A stretch of 64,000 nt of DNA from an uncultured Tissierellia bacterium (GCA_902488465.1 CABTWE010000003.1:40822-104821), one strand, 5' to 3'. Shown: positions 17,564-27,324, counted from the stretch's first letter. Notes: generated by a model not told the origin, from the sequence alone. A program made the numbers and translations.

Positions 17564-19517
17564 TAACAAGACTATTAGTTCACTAAGAATGCTATCGGTT
17601 GATATGATTGAGAAGGCAAAGTCGGGGCACCCGGGTTTACCGCTCGGTTCAGCACCAATGCTCTACACACTTTATAAGGATTTTTTGAATTTTAATCCCG
17701 AAAAGCCGAAGTGGATTAACAGAGACAGATTTGTACTTAGTGCAGGTCATGGAAGTGCTATACTTTACAGTTTATTAAATTTATTCGGATTTGATGTAAG
17801 CATTGACGATATTAAGAATTTTAGACAATGGGGATCAAAAACTCCAGGACATCCTGAGTATGGAGACACTGATGGGGTTGATGCAACAACAGGACCTTTA
17901 GGACAAGGGATTACAATGGCTGTTGGAATGGCACTCGCTGAGGCACACATGAGATCACATTTCACTGTTGACGGTTGGTCACCGGTGGATCACTACACTT
18001 ATGCTCTTGTAGGAGACGGATGTCTCATGGAAGGCATTTCACACGAAGCTGCAAGTTTTGCGGGTAGTTCTAAACTTGGAAGACTTATAGTTTTATACGA
18101 TTCAAACAATATTTCAATCGAAGGAAATACGGACATCACATTCCACGATGACACATTGAAGAGATTTGAAGCTTATGGATGGCACACTCAAAGAGTCGAA
18201 GATGGAAATGATATTGAAAAAATAAAAGAAGCGATTGAAAATGCAAAGAAAGACGAACGTCCATCAATTATTGAAGTTAAAACTGTTATCGGATTCGGTG
18301 CAGGAAGCGTGGAAGGCTCTGAAAAGTCTCATGGAGCACCAATAGGCGAAGATAATAGAAAAGCGTTGGTTGAAAAAATTAAATGGAATGAAACAGAAGA
18401 GTTTACAGTGCCGGAAGACGTCAAAGAGAATGCAGCAAAAATCGTAGAAGAAAAGAAAAAAATCTATGTTGAATACAAGAAAAAGCTTCAAGAATATGAA
18501 AGTAAAAATCCTGAAAAATATAGAGAATATATTGATTGGATTCACTTCAAACATGAAGCAGATTTATCAAAACTACTAGATTCTAAGGAAAAAGATGCAA
18601 CAAGAAGTGCGAGCGGTGCAGCTTTACAAGAGGTTGCAAAAGCTATTCCAAATATGATAGGAGGTTCGGCAGACTTGGGTCCGTCGAACAACAGTCAAAT
18701 AAAAGATAGCGGATTTATAAGTTCCAGCGATTACAATGAAAGAAATATACACTTCGGCGTAAGAGAGTTTGCGATGGCTGCAATCTCAAACGGAATTGCT
18801 CTTCATGGAGGCCTTAAACCGTTCTGTGCAACGTTCTTTGTTTTCAGCGATTATATGAAGCCGGCAATGAGGCTTGCAGCACTGATGAACCTTCCGGTCA
18901 CATATATTTTGACACACGACTCAATAGGGGTTGGAGAAGACGGCCCTACACATGAACCGATTGAACACTTGGCAATGCTTAGAAGTTTGCCGAATTTTTC
19001 GGTTATAAGGCCTGCGGATTTTAATGAAACTGTACATGCATGGGAAGTTGCACAAAAGGCAACAAAGCCGACAGCTCTTATTTTATCGAGACAAAAGTTG
19101 GAAACTTTAAAAATGGAAAGCGAAAACTTAAAATATGGTGCATATATTGCTAAAACAGAAAAAGATAAACTTGATCTTGTTGTAGTTGCAACCGGCTCGG
19201 AAGTTGGAGTTACAATGGAAGCTTCTAAGATTCTTGAAGACAAAGGATATGGAGTTCGTGTTGTATCAATGCCTTCGTGGGATTTATTTGATGAACAGGA
19301 CAAAGAATATAGAGAAAGTGTTTTACCGTGTGGCGTAAAGACAGCTTCAGTTGAAGCTCTTTCAACATTCGGATGGGATAAATATACAAAAGGTGGACTC
19401 AAGATAGGCCTCGACAGATTTGGAGCAAGTGCACCGGGCTCAGAACTTTTTGAGCATTTCGGATTTACTCCTGAAAAAATTGCAGACAAATTGGAGTCAT
19501 TTATAAAAGAAAATTAA
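17556..19517 (+). CDS. tkt: Transketolase
   Basis: A 653-residue thiamine-diphosphate enzyme of the pentose phosphate pathway, transferring two-carbon units between sugar phosphates. Visible are the N-terminal KAKSGHPGLPLG, the TPP site GDGCLMEGISHEAASFAG with SNNISIEG downstream, and the pyrimidine-binding segment DSIGVGEDGPTHEPIEHL. Full length. Its ATG overlaps the tagA-like gene by 8 nt with an ATGGAGGA ribosome site, so it is probably co-transcribed with the wall-polymer genes. Confidence 0.97.
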   Translation: MIDNKTISSLRMLSVDMIEKAKSGHPGLPLGSAPMLYTLYKDFLNFNPEKPKWINRDRFVLSAGHGSAILYSLLNLFGFDVSIDDIKNFRQWGSKTPGHPEYGDTDGVDATTGPLGQGITMAVGMALAEAHMRSHFTVDGWSPVDHYTYALVGDGCLMEGISHEAASFAGSSKLGRLIVLYDSNNISIEGNTDITFHDDTLKRFEAYGWHTQRVEDGNDIEKIKEAIENAKKDERPSIIEVKTVIGFGAGSVEGSEKSHGAPIGEDNRKALVEKIKWNETEEFTVPEDVKENAAKIVEEKKKIYVEYKKKLQEYESKNPEKYREYIDWIHFKHEADLSKLLDSKEKDATRSASGAALQEVAKAIPNMIGGSADLGPSNNSQIKDSGFISSSDYNERNIHFGVREFAMAAISNGIALHGGLKPFCATFFVFSDYMKPAMRLAALMNLPVTYILTHDSIGVGEDGPTHEPIEHLAMLRSLPNFSVIRPADFNETVHAWEVAQKATKPTALILSRQKLETLKMESENLKYGAYIAKTEKDKLDLVVVATGSEVGVTMEASKILEDKGYGVRVVSMPSWDLFDEQDKEYRESVLPCGVKTASVEALSTFGWDKYTKGGLKIGLDRFGASAPGSELFEHFGFTPEKIADKLESFIKEN

Positions 19518-19543
19518 TTTAATAAGGGACTATGGAGGTTAAA

Positions 19544-21328
19544 ATGAACAGACGAGAACGACTTGAAAAGTTAAGAAGTCTTATGGAAAGAGAGGGTATT
19601 GATTATTTTGTAATACCTACTTCAGATCCGCATATGAGCGAATATGTTTTGGACAGATATAAGTCCAGAGTATATATGACGGGTTTTACAGGTAGTGCCG
19701 GATTTGTTGTTGTTACTCAAGACGAAGCACTTCTTTGGGCAGACGGAAGATATCATGTACAAGCGGAAAAACAAATAGAAGGTTCTGATTTCAAACTTAT
19801 GAAATGGGGACTTGAAGGTGTTGATTTCTATGACGAATGGTTGAAAAAGAATGTAAAACCGGGAGAGACAGTTGGCTTTAATGGTGATATCACACCATAT
19901 TCAATGTATCAAAAACTTGTTAAAAAGTTGGGTGATAAAATAAATTTCAAATTTGAGAAAGATTTGATAGGGGAGTTTTGGGAAGATAGACCGCCACTTC
20001 CATCAGGTAAAGCATTTATTTTGGATGAAGAATATACCGGTGAAAATCCAACAAAAAGACTCGGGATTATTCGTGAAAAAATGGAAGAAAAGGGTGCAAC
20101 TCATTTATTCTTGGCAACTCTTGATGATATCGCATACACTCTTAATATAAGAGGTAGAGATGACCTTTATACTCCGATTGTTGTAAGCTATCTTTTGATT
20201 GATTCTCACAATGCCACACTTTTTGTTGATGAAAATAAAATTGACGTGAGCGTTAAGGGATATCTTCAAAAGAATGGTGTAAAAATCGCACCGTATGAAA
20301 GTGTTAATGACGAACTTGTTGCTCTTGATAAAAATGATGCATGTTATATTTCCGGTGACAAGATTAATGCACTTCAATACAAGCTTATATCTGAAAATAC
20401 GAAAGTAATTGATGAAATGCTTCCTACAACAATGATGAAGGCTATCAAAAACGATACTGAAGTTGAAAATGAAAGACTTGCACATATCATTGATGGAGCT
20501 GCTGTCAGCCGTTATCTTTGTTGGATAAAGGCAAATGCGGGAAAGATAGAATTGAATGAATTTGAAGCGGAAGAAAAACTCCACGAAATAAGAGCAGAAC
20601 ATGAAAGTTTTATAAGTGAATCATTTAAGACTATTTCCGCATATAAGTCAAATGCAGCTATGGCACACTATAGTGCATCAAACGAAAACAACTCTGAAAT
20701 AAAGGCGGAAGGACTTTATCTTGTAGACTCAGGTGGACAATATTACGAAGGTACAACCGATATCACAAGAACTGTGACACTTGGAAACCCAACCGCGGAA
20801 GAAATCAGAGATTATACTTTGACATTAAAAGGACATATTAATTTATTTTTGACAAAGTTCTTGAAGGGAACTTGCGGATGTCATCTTGATGTAATGGCAA
20901 GAAGTGCAATGTGGAAAGAAGGAATCGATTTTAAACATGGCACGGGTCATGGCGTAGGGTATTGTCTTGGCGTTCACGAAGGACCGATGTCGATTTCGAA
21001 AGCTATTATAAATGTTCCACTTCAACCTGGAATGGTTATTTCAAATGAACCTGGAATTTATAGAGAAGGCAAACACGGAATTAGAATTGAAAATCTTGTA
21101 ACGGTTACAGAATATAAGACCACACAATTCGGCCAATTCTTCGGATTTATGAATCTTACACTTTGTCCGTATGAAAGAGAACTGATTGATGTTTCACTTT
21201 TGAGCGATGAAGAGCTTGAATATATAAATGAATATCACAAAAAAGTTTTTGAAAACACACAAAGTCATATGAAAACTGAAGAAGAAAAAGCATGGCTTAA
21301 AAAAGCAACTGCAGAAATTAAAAGATAA
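19544..21328 (+). CDS. Xaa-Pro aminopeptidase, M24B family
   Basis: A 594-residue long-form aminopeptidase P-type metallopeptidase. It has two creatinase-like N-terminal domains (about residues 1-300) and a C-terminal M24 domain with metal ligands in YLVDSGGQYYEGTTDITRT, HGTGHGVG, NEPGIYREGKHGIRIENL. It removes an N-terminal residue preceding proline, usually with two Mn ions. I chose ATG 19544, which follows GGAGGT; the ATG at 19532 would overlap that ribosome site. A terminator follows at once. Confidence 0.93.
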   Translation: MNRRERLEKLRSLMEREGIDYFVIPTSDPHMSEYVLDRYKSRVYMTGFTGSAGFVVVTQDEALLWADGRYHVQAEKQIEGSDFKLMKWGLEGVDFYDEWLKKNVKPGETVGFNGDITPYSMYQKLVKKLGDKINFKFEKDLIGEFWEDRPPLPSGKAFILDEEYTGENPTKRLGIIREKMEEKGATHLFLATLDDIAYTLNIRGRDDLYTPIVVSYLLIDSHNATLFVDENKIDVSVKGYLQKNGVKIAPYESVNDELVALDKNDACYISGDKINALQYKLISENTKVIDEMLPTTMMKAIKNDTEVENERLAHIIDGAAVSRYLCWIKANAGKIELNEFEAEEKLHEIRAEHESFISESFKTISAYKSNAAMAHYSASNENNSEIKAEGLYLVDSGGQYYEGTTDITRTVTLGNPTAEEIRDYTLTLKGHINLFLTKFLKGTCGCHLDVMARSAMWKEGIDFKHGTGHGVGYCLGVHEGPMSISKAIINVPLQPGMVISNEPGIYREGKHGIRIENLVTVTEYKTTQFGQFFGFMNLTLCPYERELIDVSLLSDEELEYINEYHKKVFENTQSHMKTEEEKAWLKKATAEIKR

Positions 21329-21352
21329 AGGGAGCGTAAGCTCTCTTTTTTT
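21329..21352 (+). terminator. Rho-independent terminator after pepP-like gene
   Basis: AGGGAGC (21329-21335) pairs with GCTCTCT (21340-21346), with one G-T pair, around a GTAA loop, followed by a run of T residues. Confidence 0.88.
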
Positions 21353-21390
21353 GTATATGAGTACATTTATGGAATCAAAACACAATATGT

Positions 21391-21398
21391 GGTATAAT
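21391..21398 (+). promoter_or_regulatory. uvrC: Extended -10 promoter element for uvrC
   Basis: TATAAT at 21393-21398 is preceded by TGG, the extended -10 form, and the same ATGTGGTATAAT string precedes alr. No good -35 hexamer is present at 17 bp. The uvrC start is about 18 nt downstream. Confidence 0.55.
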
Positions 21399-21415
21399 GT
21401 ATTAGAGGTGTTAGA

Positions 21416-23236
21416 GTGTTTAATATAAGAGAAGAGCTACAAAAACTACCAGCAAAACCGGGAGTTTACATAATGAAAGATGATAAAGACAATGTTATCT
21501 ATGTTGGAAAGGCAAAGATTTTAAAAAATCGTGTCCGATCATATTTCAATAAAACTCAAAAGTCACCGAAAGTTTCTGCGATGGTAAGTCATATAAAGAG
21601 CTTTGAATATATTATCGTCGACAATGAAGTAGAAAGTTTGGTGCTTGAAAGTAATTTAATAAAGAGCTACGCCCCGAAGTACAACATTTTACTTAGAGAT
21701 GACAAGCAATATCCATATATAAAACTTACGAACGAACCGTTTCCAAGACTTATAAAATCGAGGGAGTTAAAGAAAGACGGCGGAAGTTATTTCGGACCTT
21801 TTCCGAATGTTCTGGCTGTTAATAATGTTCTTACTTTTTGGGAAGACGAGTATCGACTTAGGACTACAAAGAGATATTTGGACAGAGTTTATAAGCCGTG
21901 TCTAAATTTTTATATCGATAAATGCGATGCACCTTGCATGGGCAACATGAGCGAAGAAGATTATATGAAAAAACTCGTTGAACCGATAGATTTCTTGAAG
22001 GGAAAAAATGAGCTAACAGTTGAAAGAGTTCGTGATAAGATGCTATTTTATGCTGAAAATATGGAGTACGAAAAAGCTGCAGAAATGAAAAGCCTTATTG
22101 AGGATTTAAATTCTCTAAAAGAGGATCAAAAGATTACAAAGCCGCTTGGCGATTCGATTGACTATGTCGCATATGCAAAGAGCGAGGATATTTTTCTTGT
22201 TGAAGTGTTTTTTAAACGCGATGGTAAAACAATCGGTAGGGACAGTTTTGTGCTTTCAAACGATGAAGAAGACGAGCACGAGATGATGGAAGAATTTATT
22301 AAGCAGTACTATCTTGGAATATCAAATCCGCCGTCGGAGCTTGTGCTTGAGGTGGAACCGACAAATCTCGACAGTTTACAAAAAGCGATAAGGCAAAAAG
22401 GAATTTTAAACACTACTATCAGTGTGCCTAAACGAGGCGAAAAGCGTGACACAATTATGATGGTTAAGAAAAACGCACTTGAAGATTTGGCAAAACACAG
22501 GGCGAGAATTCTTCAAAAGACAAAGACAAATGTGATTGCACTTACAGAACTTGCGCAGATTATCGGAACGGGAGAATACCCGGAAAGGATTGAATCATTC
22601 GACATTTCACACATTCAAGGAACCGATGCTGTCGGCGGAATGGTAGTATTTAGTGATGGTAATCATAACAGAAATGACTATAGAAGGTTTAAAATAAAAG
22701 AAGCGGACACAAGAAATGATTTGGACTGCATGAAAGAAGTTTTGACCAGAAGATATAAGAGAATGCTTGATGGCTCAAAAGGTTTTTCAAAGGCACCGAA
22801 TTTAATTTTGATGGATGGCGGCAAGACTCAAGTCGGAATAGCTACAAAAGTTTTAGATGATTTGGGAATAGATATACCGGTCATGGGAATGGTCAAAGAC
22901 GATTCTCACACAACAAACAAGCTTTTATACAACAATGAATTTTATGCTCTCAAGGATAGCAGAGAACTTTTCACATTCATAAGTAATGTTCAAAATGAGG
23001 TTCACAGATTTGCTATAAGTTATCATAAAAGTCTGCGAGGTAAAACGATGATAAAAAGTAGGCTTGACGGCATAAAAGGAATTGGACCTAAGAGAAAAGA
23101 AGCACTTATGAAAGAGTACGGCTCGATTGAAAAGATAAAGAAGGCTTCCATAGAAGATCTTGTAAAAGTGCAGGGGATGAATAGAAAATCCGCCGAGTCC
23201 GTGAAAGAAGAATTGAAAAAGTATGAAATAGATTAA
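21416..23236 (+). CDS. uvrC: Excinuclease ABC subunit C
   Basis: The 606-residue incision nuclease of nucleotide excision repair. The N-terminal GIY-YIG domain reads KPGVYIMKDDKDNVIYVGKAK. A UVR motif lies near residues 205-235 (MEYEKAAEMKSLIEDL). The RNase H-like domain has ESFDISHIQGTDAVGGMVVF and LILMDGGKTQ, and a C-terminal helix-hairpin-helix pair reads LDGIKGIGPKRKEALMKEYG and VQGMNRKSAESV. It starts at GTG 21416 behind GAGGTG. It is 12 kb from uvrBA and has its own promoter. Confidence 0.97.
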   Translation: MFNIREELQKLPAKPGVYIMKDDKDNVIYVGKAKILKNRVRSYFNKTQKSPKVSAMVSHIKSFEYIIVDNEVESLVLESNLIKSYAPKYNILLRDDKQYPYIKLTNEPFPRLIKSRELKKDGGSYFGPFPNVLAVNNVLTFWEDEYRLRTTKRYLDRVYKPCLNFYIDKCDAPCMGNMSEEDYMKKLVEPIDFLKGKNELTVERVRDKMLFYAENMEYEKAAEMKSLIEDLNSLKEDQKITKPLGDSIDYVAYAKSEDIFLVEVFFKRDGKTIGRDSFVLSNDEEDEHEMMEEFIKQYYLGISNPPSELVLEVEPTNLDSLQKAIRQKGILNTTISVPKRGEKRDTIMMVKKNALEDLAKHRARILQKTKTNVIALTELAQIIGTGEYPERIESFDISHIQGTDAVGGMVVFSDGNHNRNDYRRFKIKEADTRNDLDCMKEVLTRRYKRMLDGSKGFSKAPNLILMDGGKTQVGIATKVLDDLGIDIPVMGMVKDDSHTTNKLLYNNEFYALKDSRELFTFISNVQNEVHRFAISYHKSLRGKTMIKSRLDGIKGIGPKRKEALMKEYGSIEKIKKASIEDLVKVQGMNRKSAESVKEELKKYEID

Positions 23237-23259
23237 CATACTTTAAAATGTTTTTATGT

Positions 23260-23316
23260 AATACCGAATCTTGTTTTTGTTTATAGGCAAACTCTATAAG
23301 CACGAGGTTTGGTATT
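23260..23316. repeat. Long imperfect hairpin of unknown function between uvrC and nifJ
   Basis: Positions 23260-23273 pair with 23303-23316 over 14 consecutive pairs (including G-T pairs). Inside the 29-nt loop a second 6-bp stem TTATAG/CTATAA (23281-23286 with 23294-23299) closes a 7-nt loop. No T run follows on either strand, so it is not an ordinary terminator. It lies upstream of the nifJ promoter, so it belongs to the uvrC 3' end or to an independent small RNA. Confidence 0.5.
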
Positions 23317-23360
23317 AAAAAAATCTATTAAAGATTCTTAGCCAATAATAGCTAAAAACT

Positions 23361-23389
23361 TTGACATTAGTTTTTAGTTGTTATATAAT
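23361..23389 (+). promoter_or_regulatory. nifJ: Consensus promoter of nifJ
   Basis: TTGACA (23361-23366), 17-bp spacer, TATAAT (23384-23389): a perfect sigma-A-type promoter. Transcription should start near 23396, leaving a leader of about 47 nt. This fits strong expression of nifJ. Confidence 0.88.
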
Positions 23390-23392
23390 AGT

Positions 23393-23417
23393 ATGTGGAA
23401 AATAATTTTAACCACAT
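23393..23417 (+). promoter_or_regulatory. Palindrome at the nifJ transcription start
   Basis: ATGTGG (23393-23398) and CCACAT (23412-23417) form an inverted repeat with an AT-rich 13-bp centre that spans the expected transcription start. It could be a repressor operator or a 5' mRNA hairpin. The arms are not a match to the Rex consensus as I remember it (TTGTGA...TCACAA). Confidence 0.4.
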
Positions 23418-23442
23418 GATGACAACTTTTTAGGAGGTAATT

Positions 23443-26400
23443 ATGTCAAAAGTATTTAAGACGATGGACGGTAATACCGCCGCTGCTCACGTAAGCTATG
23501 CGTTTACAGAAGTTGCTGCAATTTATCCGATTACTCCATCTTCAAACATGGCTGAAGCTGTAGACCAATGGGCTTCAGAAGGAAGACTGAATTTATTCGG
23601 TCAAAAAGTATTAGTTAAAGAACTTCAATCTGAAGGCGGTGCTTCAGGTGCAGTTCACGGTTCACTTCAAGCTGGTGCTCTTACAACTACATACACGGCT
23701 AGTCAGGGTTTATTACTCATGATTCCAAATATGTACAAAATCGCAGGGGAACTTCTACCGGCTGTATTCCACGTATCAGCTAGATCTTTAGCAAGCCACG
23801 CATTATCAATTTTCGGCGACCATTCAGACGTTATGGCTGCAAGAAACACAGGATTTGCAATGCTAGCAAGTGGTTCAGTTCAAGAAGTTATGGACTTGGC
23901 AAGTGTTGCTCACTTAGCAACAATCAAGGGCCGTGTACCATTTGTACACTTCTTCGACGGATTTAGAACTTCACACGAAATTCAAAAAGTCGAAGTTATG
24001 GATTATGAAGAATTAAGATCTCTTATTGACTACAAAGCATTAAATGAATTCAGAATGAGATCATTAAATCCTGAAAGACCTGTGACACGCGGTACTGCAG
24101 AAAACGGAGATATCTACTTCCAAGCTGCTGAAGCTTCAAATAAATATTATGAAGATATCGTTGGAATCGTTGCAGATTACATGAAAGAAATTTCAAGAAT
24201 CACAGGCCGTGAATATAAACCATTCGATTACTACGGAGATCCGGATGCAGAAAGAATTATCGTTGCAATGGGATCAGTTACAGATACAATTGAAGAAACA
24301 GTAGACTACTTGAGAGACAAAGGCGAAAAAGTCGGTGTTATTAAAGTTAGACTTTACAGACCGTTCTCAAAAGAATATTTCTTCAACGTTCTTCCAAAAT
24401 CTGTTAAGAAAATTGCTGTTCTTGACAGAACAAAGGAAAAGGGCGCAACTGCAGAACCTCTACACTTAGATGTTCTACAAATTTTCTACAGAAATGAACA
24501 ACAACCTATCATCGTTGGCGGACGTTACGGATTGTCATCAAAAGACACAACTCCTACAATGATTAAGGCTGTATTCGACAATCTAAAACAAGATGAACCA
24601 AAAGATATGTTCACAGTAGGTATCGTTGACGACGTCACACATCATTCACTTGAATTGGGTGAAACAATCAACACAGAACCTGAAGGAACAATCAGATGTA
24701 AATTCTGGGGATTCGGTTCAGACGGAACAGTCGGTGCTAACAAATCAGCTATCAAGATTATCGGAGATGACAGTGATTTATATGCACAAGGTTATTTCGC
24801 ATACGACTCAAAGAAATCAGGCGGTGTAACAACATCACACTTAAGATTTGGTAAAAAACCTATCAAATCAACTTACTTGATTACACACCCTGACTTTGTA
24901 TCATGCTCAAAACAAGCATATGTTCACAACTATGACTTGCTCGAAGGCTTAAAAGACGGCGGCACATTCCTTCTCAACTGTCTATGGGATGACGATGAAT
25001 TGGAAGAAAACCTACCAAACAGCCTAAAGAAATATATCGCTGATCACAACATTGACTTCTATACAATCAATGCAACAAAGATTGCTGCAGAAATCGGATT
25101 GGGCGGAAGAACAAACATGATCATGCAAGCTGCATTCTTCAAATTGTCACAAGTTCTACCACTCGATGAAGCTATCAAAGACTTGAAAGACCAAATCGTA
25201 AAGAACTACGGCAGAAAAGGTGAAAAGGTTGTTAACATGAACTATGAAGCTGTTGATCAAGGTGTTAACGCACTTCATAAGATTGAAATTCCTGAAAGCT
25301 GGAAGAGCCTCAAAGTTGTAGACGAAAAGGTTGACGAATCACGTCCTGAATTCGTAAGAAAGATAGCTGACGTTATGAACAAGATGAAAGGTGACACACT
25401 CCCTGTTTCAGCTTTCACAGGAAAATACGCAGACGGTACTTTCGAAAACGGAACTTCAGCATATGAAAAACGTGCAATCGCAGTTAATGTTCCACACTGG
25501 AACAAAGAAAACTGCATCCAATGTAACCAATGTTCATATGTATGTCCGCACGCATGTATTAGACCGATGCTTGTTAGCGAAGAAGAACAAAAGAATATGC
25601 CTGAAACATTTGAAACACTTAAAGCAAATGGTAAAGGATTGGATATTTATCAATACAGAATCCAAGTTTCAGTTCTAGACTGTACAGGATGCGGAAACTG
25701 CGCAGACACATGTCCTGCAAAAGTTAAAGCTCTTACAATGGTTCCATTCGAAGAAGAATTCCACCCACAAAAAGAAAATTGGGAATTTGCAACAACACTT
25801 TCTGAAAAGAACAATGTTATGGACAAATTCTCAGTTAAGGGTTCACAATACAACAAACCATATCTCGAATTCTCAGGTGCATGCGCAGGATGTGGAGAAA
25901 CTCCTTATGCAAAACTTGTAACACAACTTTACGGAGATAGAATGCTTATTGCTAACGCAACAGGATGTTCATCAATTTGGGGAGGTTCAGCTCCTTCAAC
26001 AGTTTACTGCAAGGATTCATGTGGAAGAGGTCCGGCATGGGCTAACTCATTGTTTGAAGACAATGCTGAATATGGTTACGGTATGGCACTTGCAATCCGT
26101 CACATCAGAGAAAAGCTCCAAGACTTAATGGATGAATATATGACTCTTGATGATGCAGACAGCAAAGTTTCAGAAATCTTCAAAGAATTCAAAGAAAACA
26201 TCGACGATCCTGAAAAGACAAGAGACGTCTATGGAAGACTTACAACTGAAGGATATGCTGAAAAAGCGAGCGGTCGTGCAAAGGAAATTCTCGATGAAAT
26301 TCTTGAAAAGAAAGACTTCCTCGTAAAGAAGAGCGTTTGGGTATTCGGTGGAGACGGATGGGCATACGACATCGGATTCGGTGGACTCGACCACGTACTC

Positions 26401-27048
26401 GCTTCCGGCGAAGACATCAACGTATTGGTATTCGATACAGAAGTTTACTCAAATACAGGTGGACAATCATCAAAGGCTACACCGCTTGCTGCAATTGCAA
26501 AATTCGCTGCATCAGGTAAGAGAATCAGAAAGAAGGATCTCGGTCTTATGATGACAAGCTATGGCTATGTATATGTTGCTCAAATCGCATTTGGTGCAAA
26601 CATGAACCAAGCTATAAAAGCAATCAAGGAAGCAGAAAGCTATCCTGGTCCATCACTCATCATAGCTTATGCTCCATGTATCAACCACGGAATCAGAGAA
26701 GGTATGGGAAGAACCATTCACCAAGAAAAACGTGCAGTTGATTCAGGTTATTGGCACCTTTACAGATACGATCCACGTCTTGAAGATCAAGGAAAGAATC
26801 CGTTCCAATTGGACAGCCGTGAACCTAAGGAATCATTCCAAGATTTCATCAAAGGCGAAGTAAGATATACTTCACTTATGAGAGCATTCCCGGATCAAGC
26901 ACAAGACTTGTTCGATCAAGCTGAAGAAATGGCAAAGAGAAAATATTTGACATACAAGCAACTTGCTGAACAAAAACCGATTGTAATTCAAGCAGGAGAA
27001 GATGTACCTGAACTTGATGATGAAAATCAAGAAAAGAAAACAATATAA
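23443..27048 (+). CDS. nifJ: Pyruvate:ferredoxin (flavodoxin) oxidoreductase, single-chain
   Basis: A 1201-residue single-chain enzyme that oxidises pyruvate to acetyl-CoA and CO2 and reduces ferredoxin, the central step of anaerobic pyruvate metabolism. In order: the pyrimidine-binding domain with YPITPSSNMAE, domain II, the gamma-type domain, two 4Fe-4S motifs (CIQCNQCSYVCPHAC near residue 689 and CTGCGNCADTCPAK near 748) and the TPP domain with CAGCGETPY, NATGCSSIWGG and GGDGWAYDIGFGG. Codon use is more restricted than in neighbouring genes, typical of high expression. AGGAGG precedes the ATG. Confidence 0.97.
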   Translation: MSKVFKTMDGNTAAAHVSYAFTEVAAIYPITPSSNMAEAVDQWASEGRLNLFGQKVLVKELQSEGGASGAVHGSLQAGALTTTYTASQGLLLMIPNMYKIAGELLPAVFHVSARSLASHALSIFGDHSDVMAARNTGFAMLASGSVQEVMDLASVAHLATIKGRVPFVHFFDGFRTSHEIQKVEVMDYEELRSLIDYKALNEFRMRSLNPERPVTRGTAENGDIYFQAAEASNKYYEDIVGIVADYMKEISRITGREYKPFDYYGDPDAERIIVAMGSVTDTIEETVDYLRDKGEKVGVIKVRLYRPFSKEYFFNVLPKSVKKIAVLDRTKEKGATAEPLHLDVLQIFYRNEQQPIIVGGRYGLSSKDTTPTMIKAVFDNLKQDEPKDMFTVGIVDDVTHHSLELGETINTEPEGTIRCKFWGFGSDGTVGANKSAIKIIGDDSDLYAQGYFAYDSKKSGGVTTSHLRFGKKPIKSTYLITHPDFVSCSKQAYVHNYDLLEGLKDGGTFLLNCLWDDDELEENLPNSLKKYIADHNIDFYTINATKIAAEIGLGGRTNMIMQAAFFKLSQVLPLDEAIKDLKDQIVKNYGRKGEKVVNMNYEAVDQGVNALHKIEIPESWKSLKVVDEKVDESRPEFVRKIADVMNKMKGDTLPVSAFTGKYADGTFENGTSAYEKRAIAVNVPHWNKENCIQCNQCSYVCPHACIRPMLVSEEEQKNMPETFETLKANGKGLDIYQYRIQVSVLDCTGCGNCADTCPAKVKALTMVPFEEEFHPQKENWEFATTLSEKNNVMDKFSVKGSQYNKPYLEFSGACAGCGETPYAKLVTQLYGDRMLIANATGCSSIWGGSAPSTVYCKDSCGRGPAWANSLFEDNAEYGYGMALAIRHIREKLQDLMDEYMTLDDADSKVSEIFKEFKENIDDPEKTRDVYGRLTTEGYAEKASGRAKEILDEILEKKDFLVKKSVWVFGGDGWAYDIGFGGLDHVLASGEDINVLVFDTEVYSNTGGQSSKATPLAAIAKFAASGKRIRKKDLGLMMTSYGYVYVAQIAFGANMNQAIKAIKEAESYPGPSLIIAYAPCINHGIREGMGRTIHQEKRAVDSGYWHLYRYDPRLEDQGKNPFQLDSREPKESFQDFIKGEVRYTSLMRAFPDQAQDLFDQAEEMAKRKYLTYKQLAEQKPIVIQAGEDVPELDDENQEKKTI

Positions 27049-27056
27049 ATATAATT

Positions 27057-27078
27057 AAGGGTCGCTTATGCGGCCCTT
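27057..27078 (+). terminator. nifJ: Stem-loop after nifJ, probable terminator
   Basis: AAGGGTCGC (27057-27065) pairs with GCGGCCCTT (27070-27078), one G-T pair, around a TTAT loop. The T run is displaced (TATATTTTTT from about 27085), so termination may be incomplete and allow expression of the small downstream ORF. Confidence 0.6.
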
Positions 27079-27114
27079 ATACATATATTTTTTAATCGAT
27101 AGAAAGGATAAAAT

Positions 27115-27270
27115 ATGTACAATCTAGTAGATGAAAACTATTTTTCTGAGGACCGAGTTTATGAAATACTTAATGATGTCCTTAAAAAAATGTCTTCCGC
27201 TCCTCAGGAGATGAAGCTTGATTTAGTAGAGGAATACGATTATTTTAAAAGATTAATAAATAATGAATAA
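27115..27270 (+). CDS. Small acidic protein, 51 residues, unknown
   Basis: An ATG behind AGAAAGGAT opens a 51-residue frame beginning MYNLVDENYFSEDRVYEIL and ending EYDYFKRLINNE. It is amphipathic, helical in character and has no Cys. It lies between two stem-loops. No family recognised. The ribosome site and the clean terminator downstream support a real gene. Confidence 0.5.
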   Translation: MYNLVDENYFSEDRVYEILNDVLKKMSSAPQEMKLDLVEEYDYFKRLINNE

Positions 27271-27278
27271 TACAAGAG

Positions 27279-27310
27279 AACAATAAATTTTTAATTTATT
27301 GTTTTTATTA
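27279..27310 (+). terminator. Rho-independent terminator after the 51-residue ORF
   Basis: AACAATAAATT (27279-27289) pairs with AATTTATTGTT (27293-27303) around a TTT loop and is followed by a T-rich run. The stem is AT-rich, so it is probably weak. Confidence 0.6.
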
Positions 27311-27324
27311 TTTGGGAGGTTATT

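Noticed and set aside
18851..19489. A 212-codon minus-strand ORF inside tkt
   Set aside because: It is the shadow of the transketolase frame, with no ribosome site or family match.
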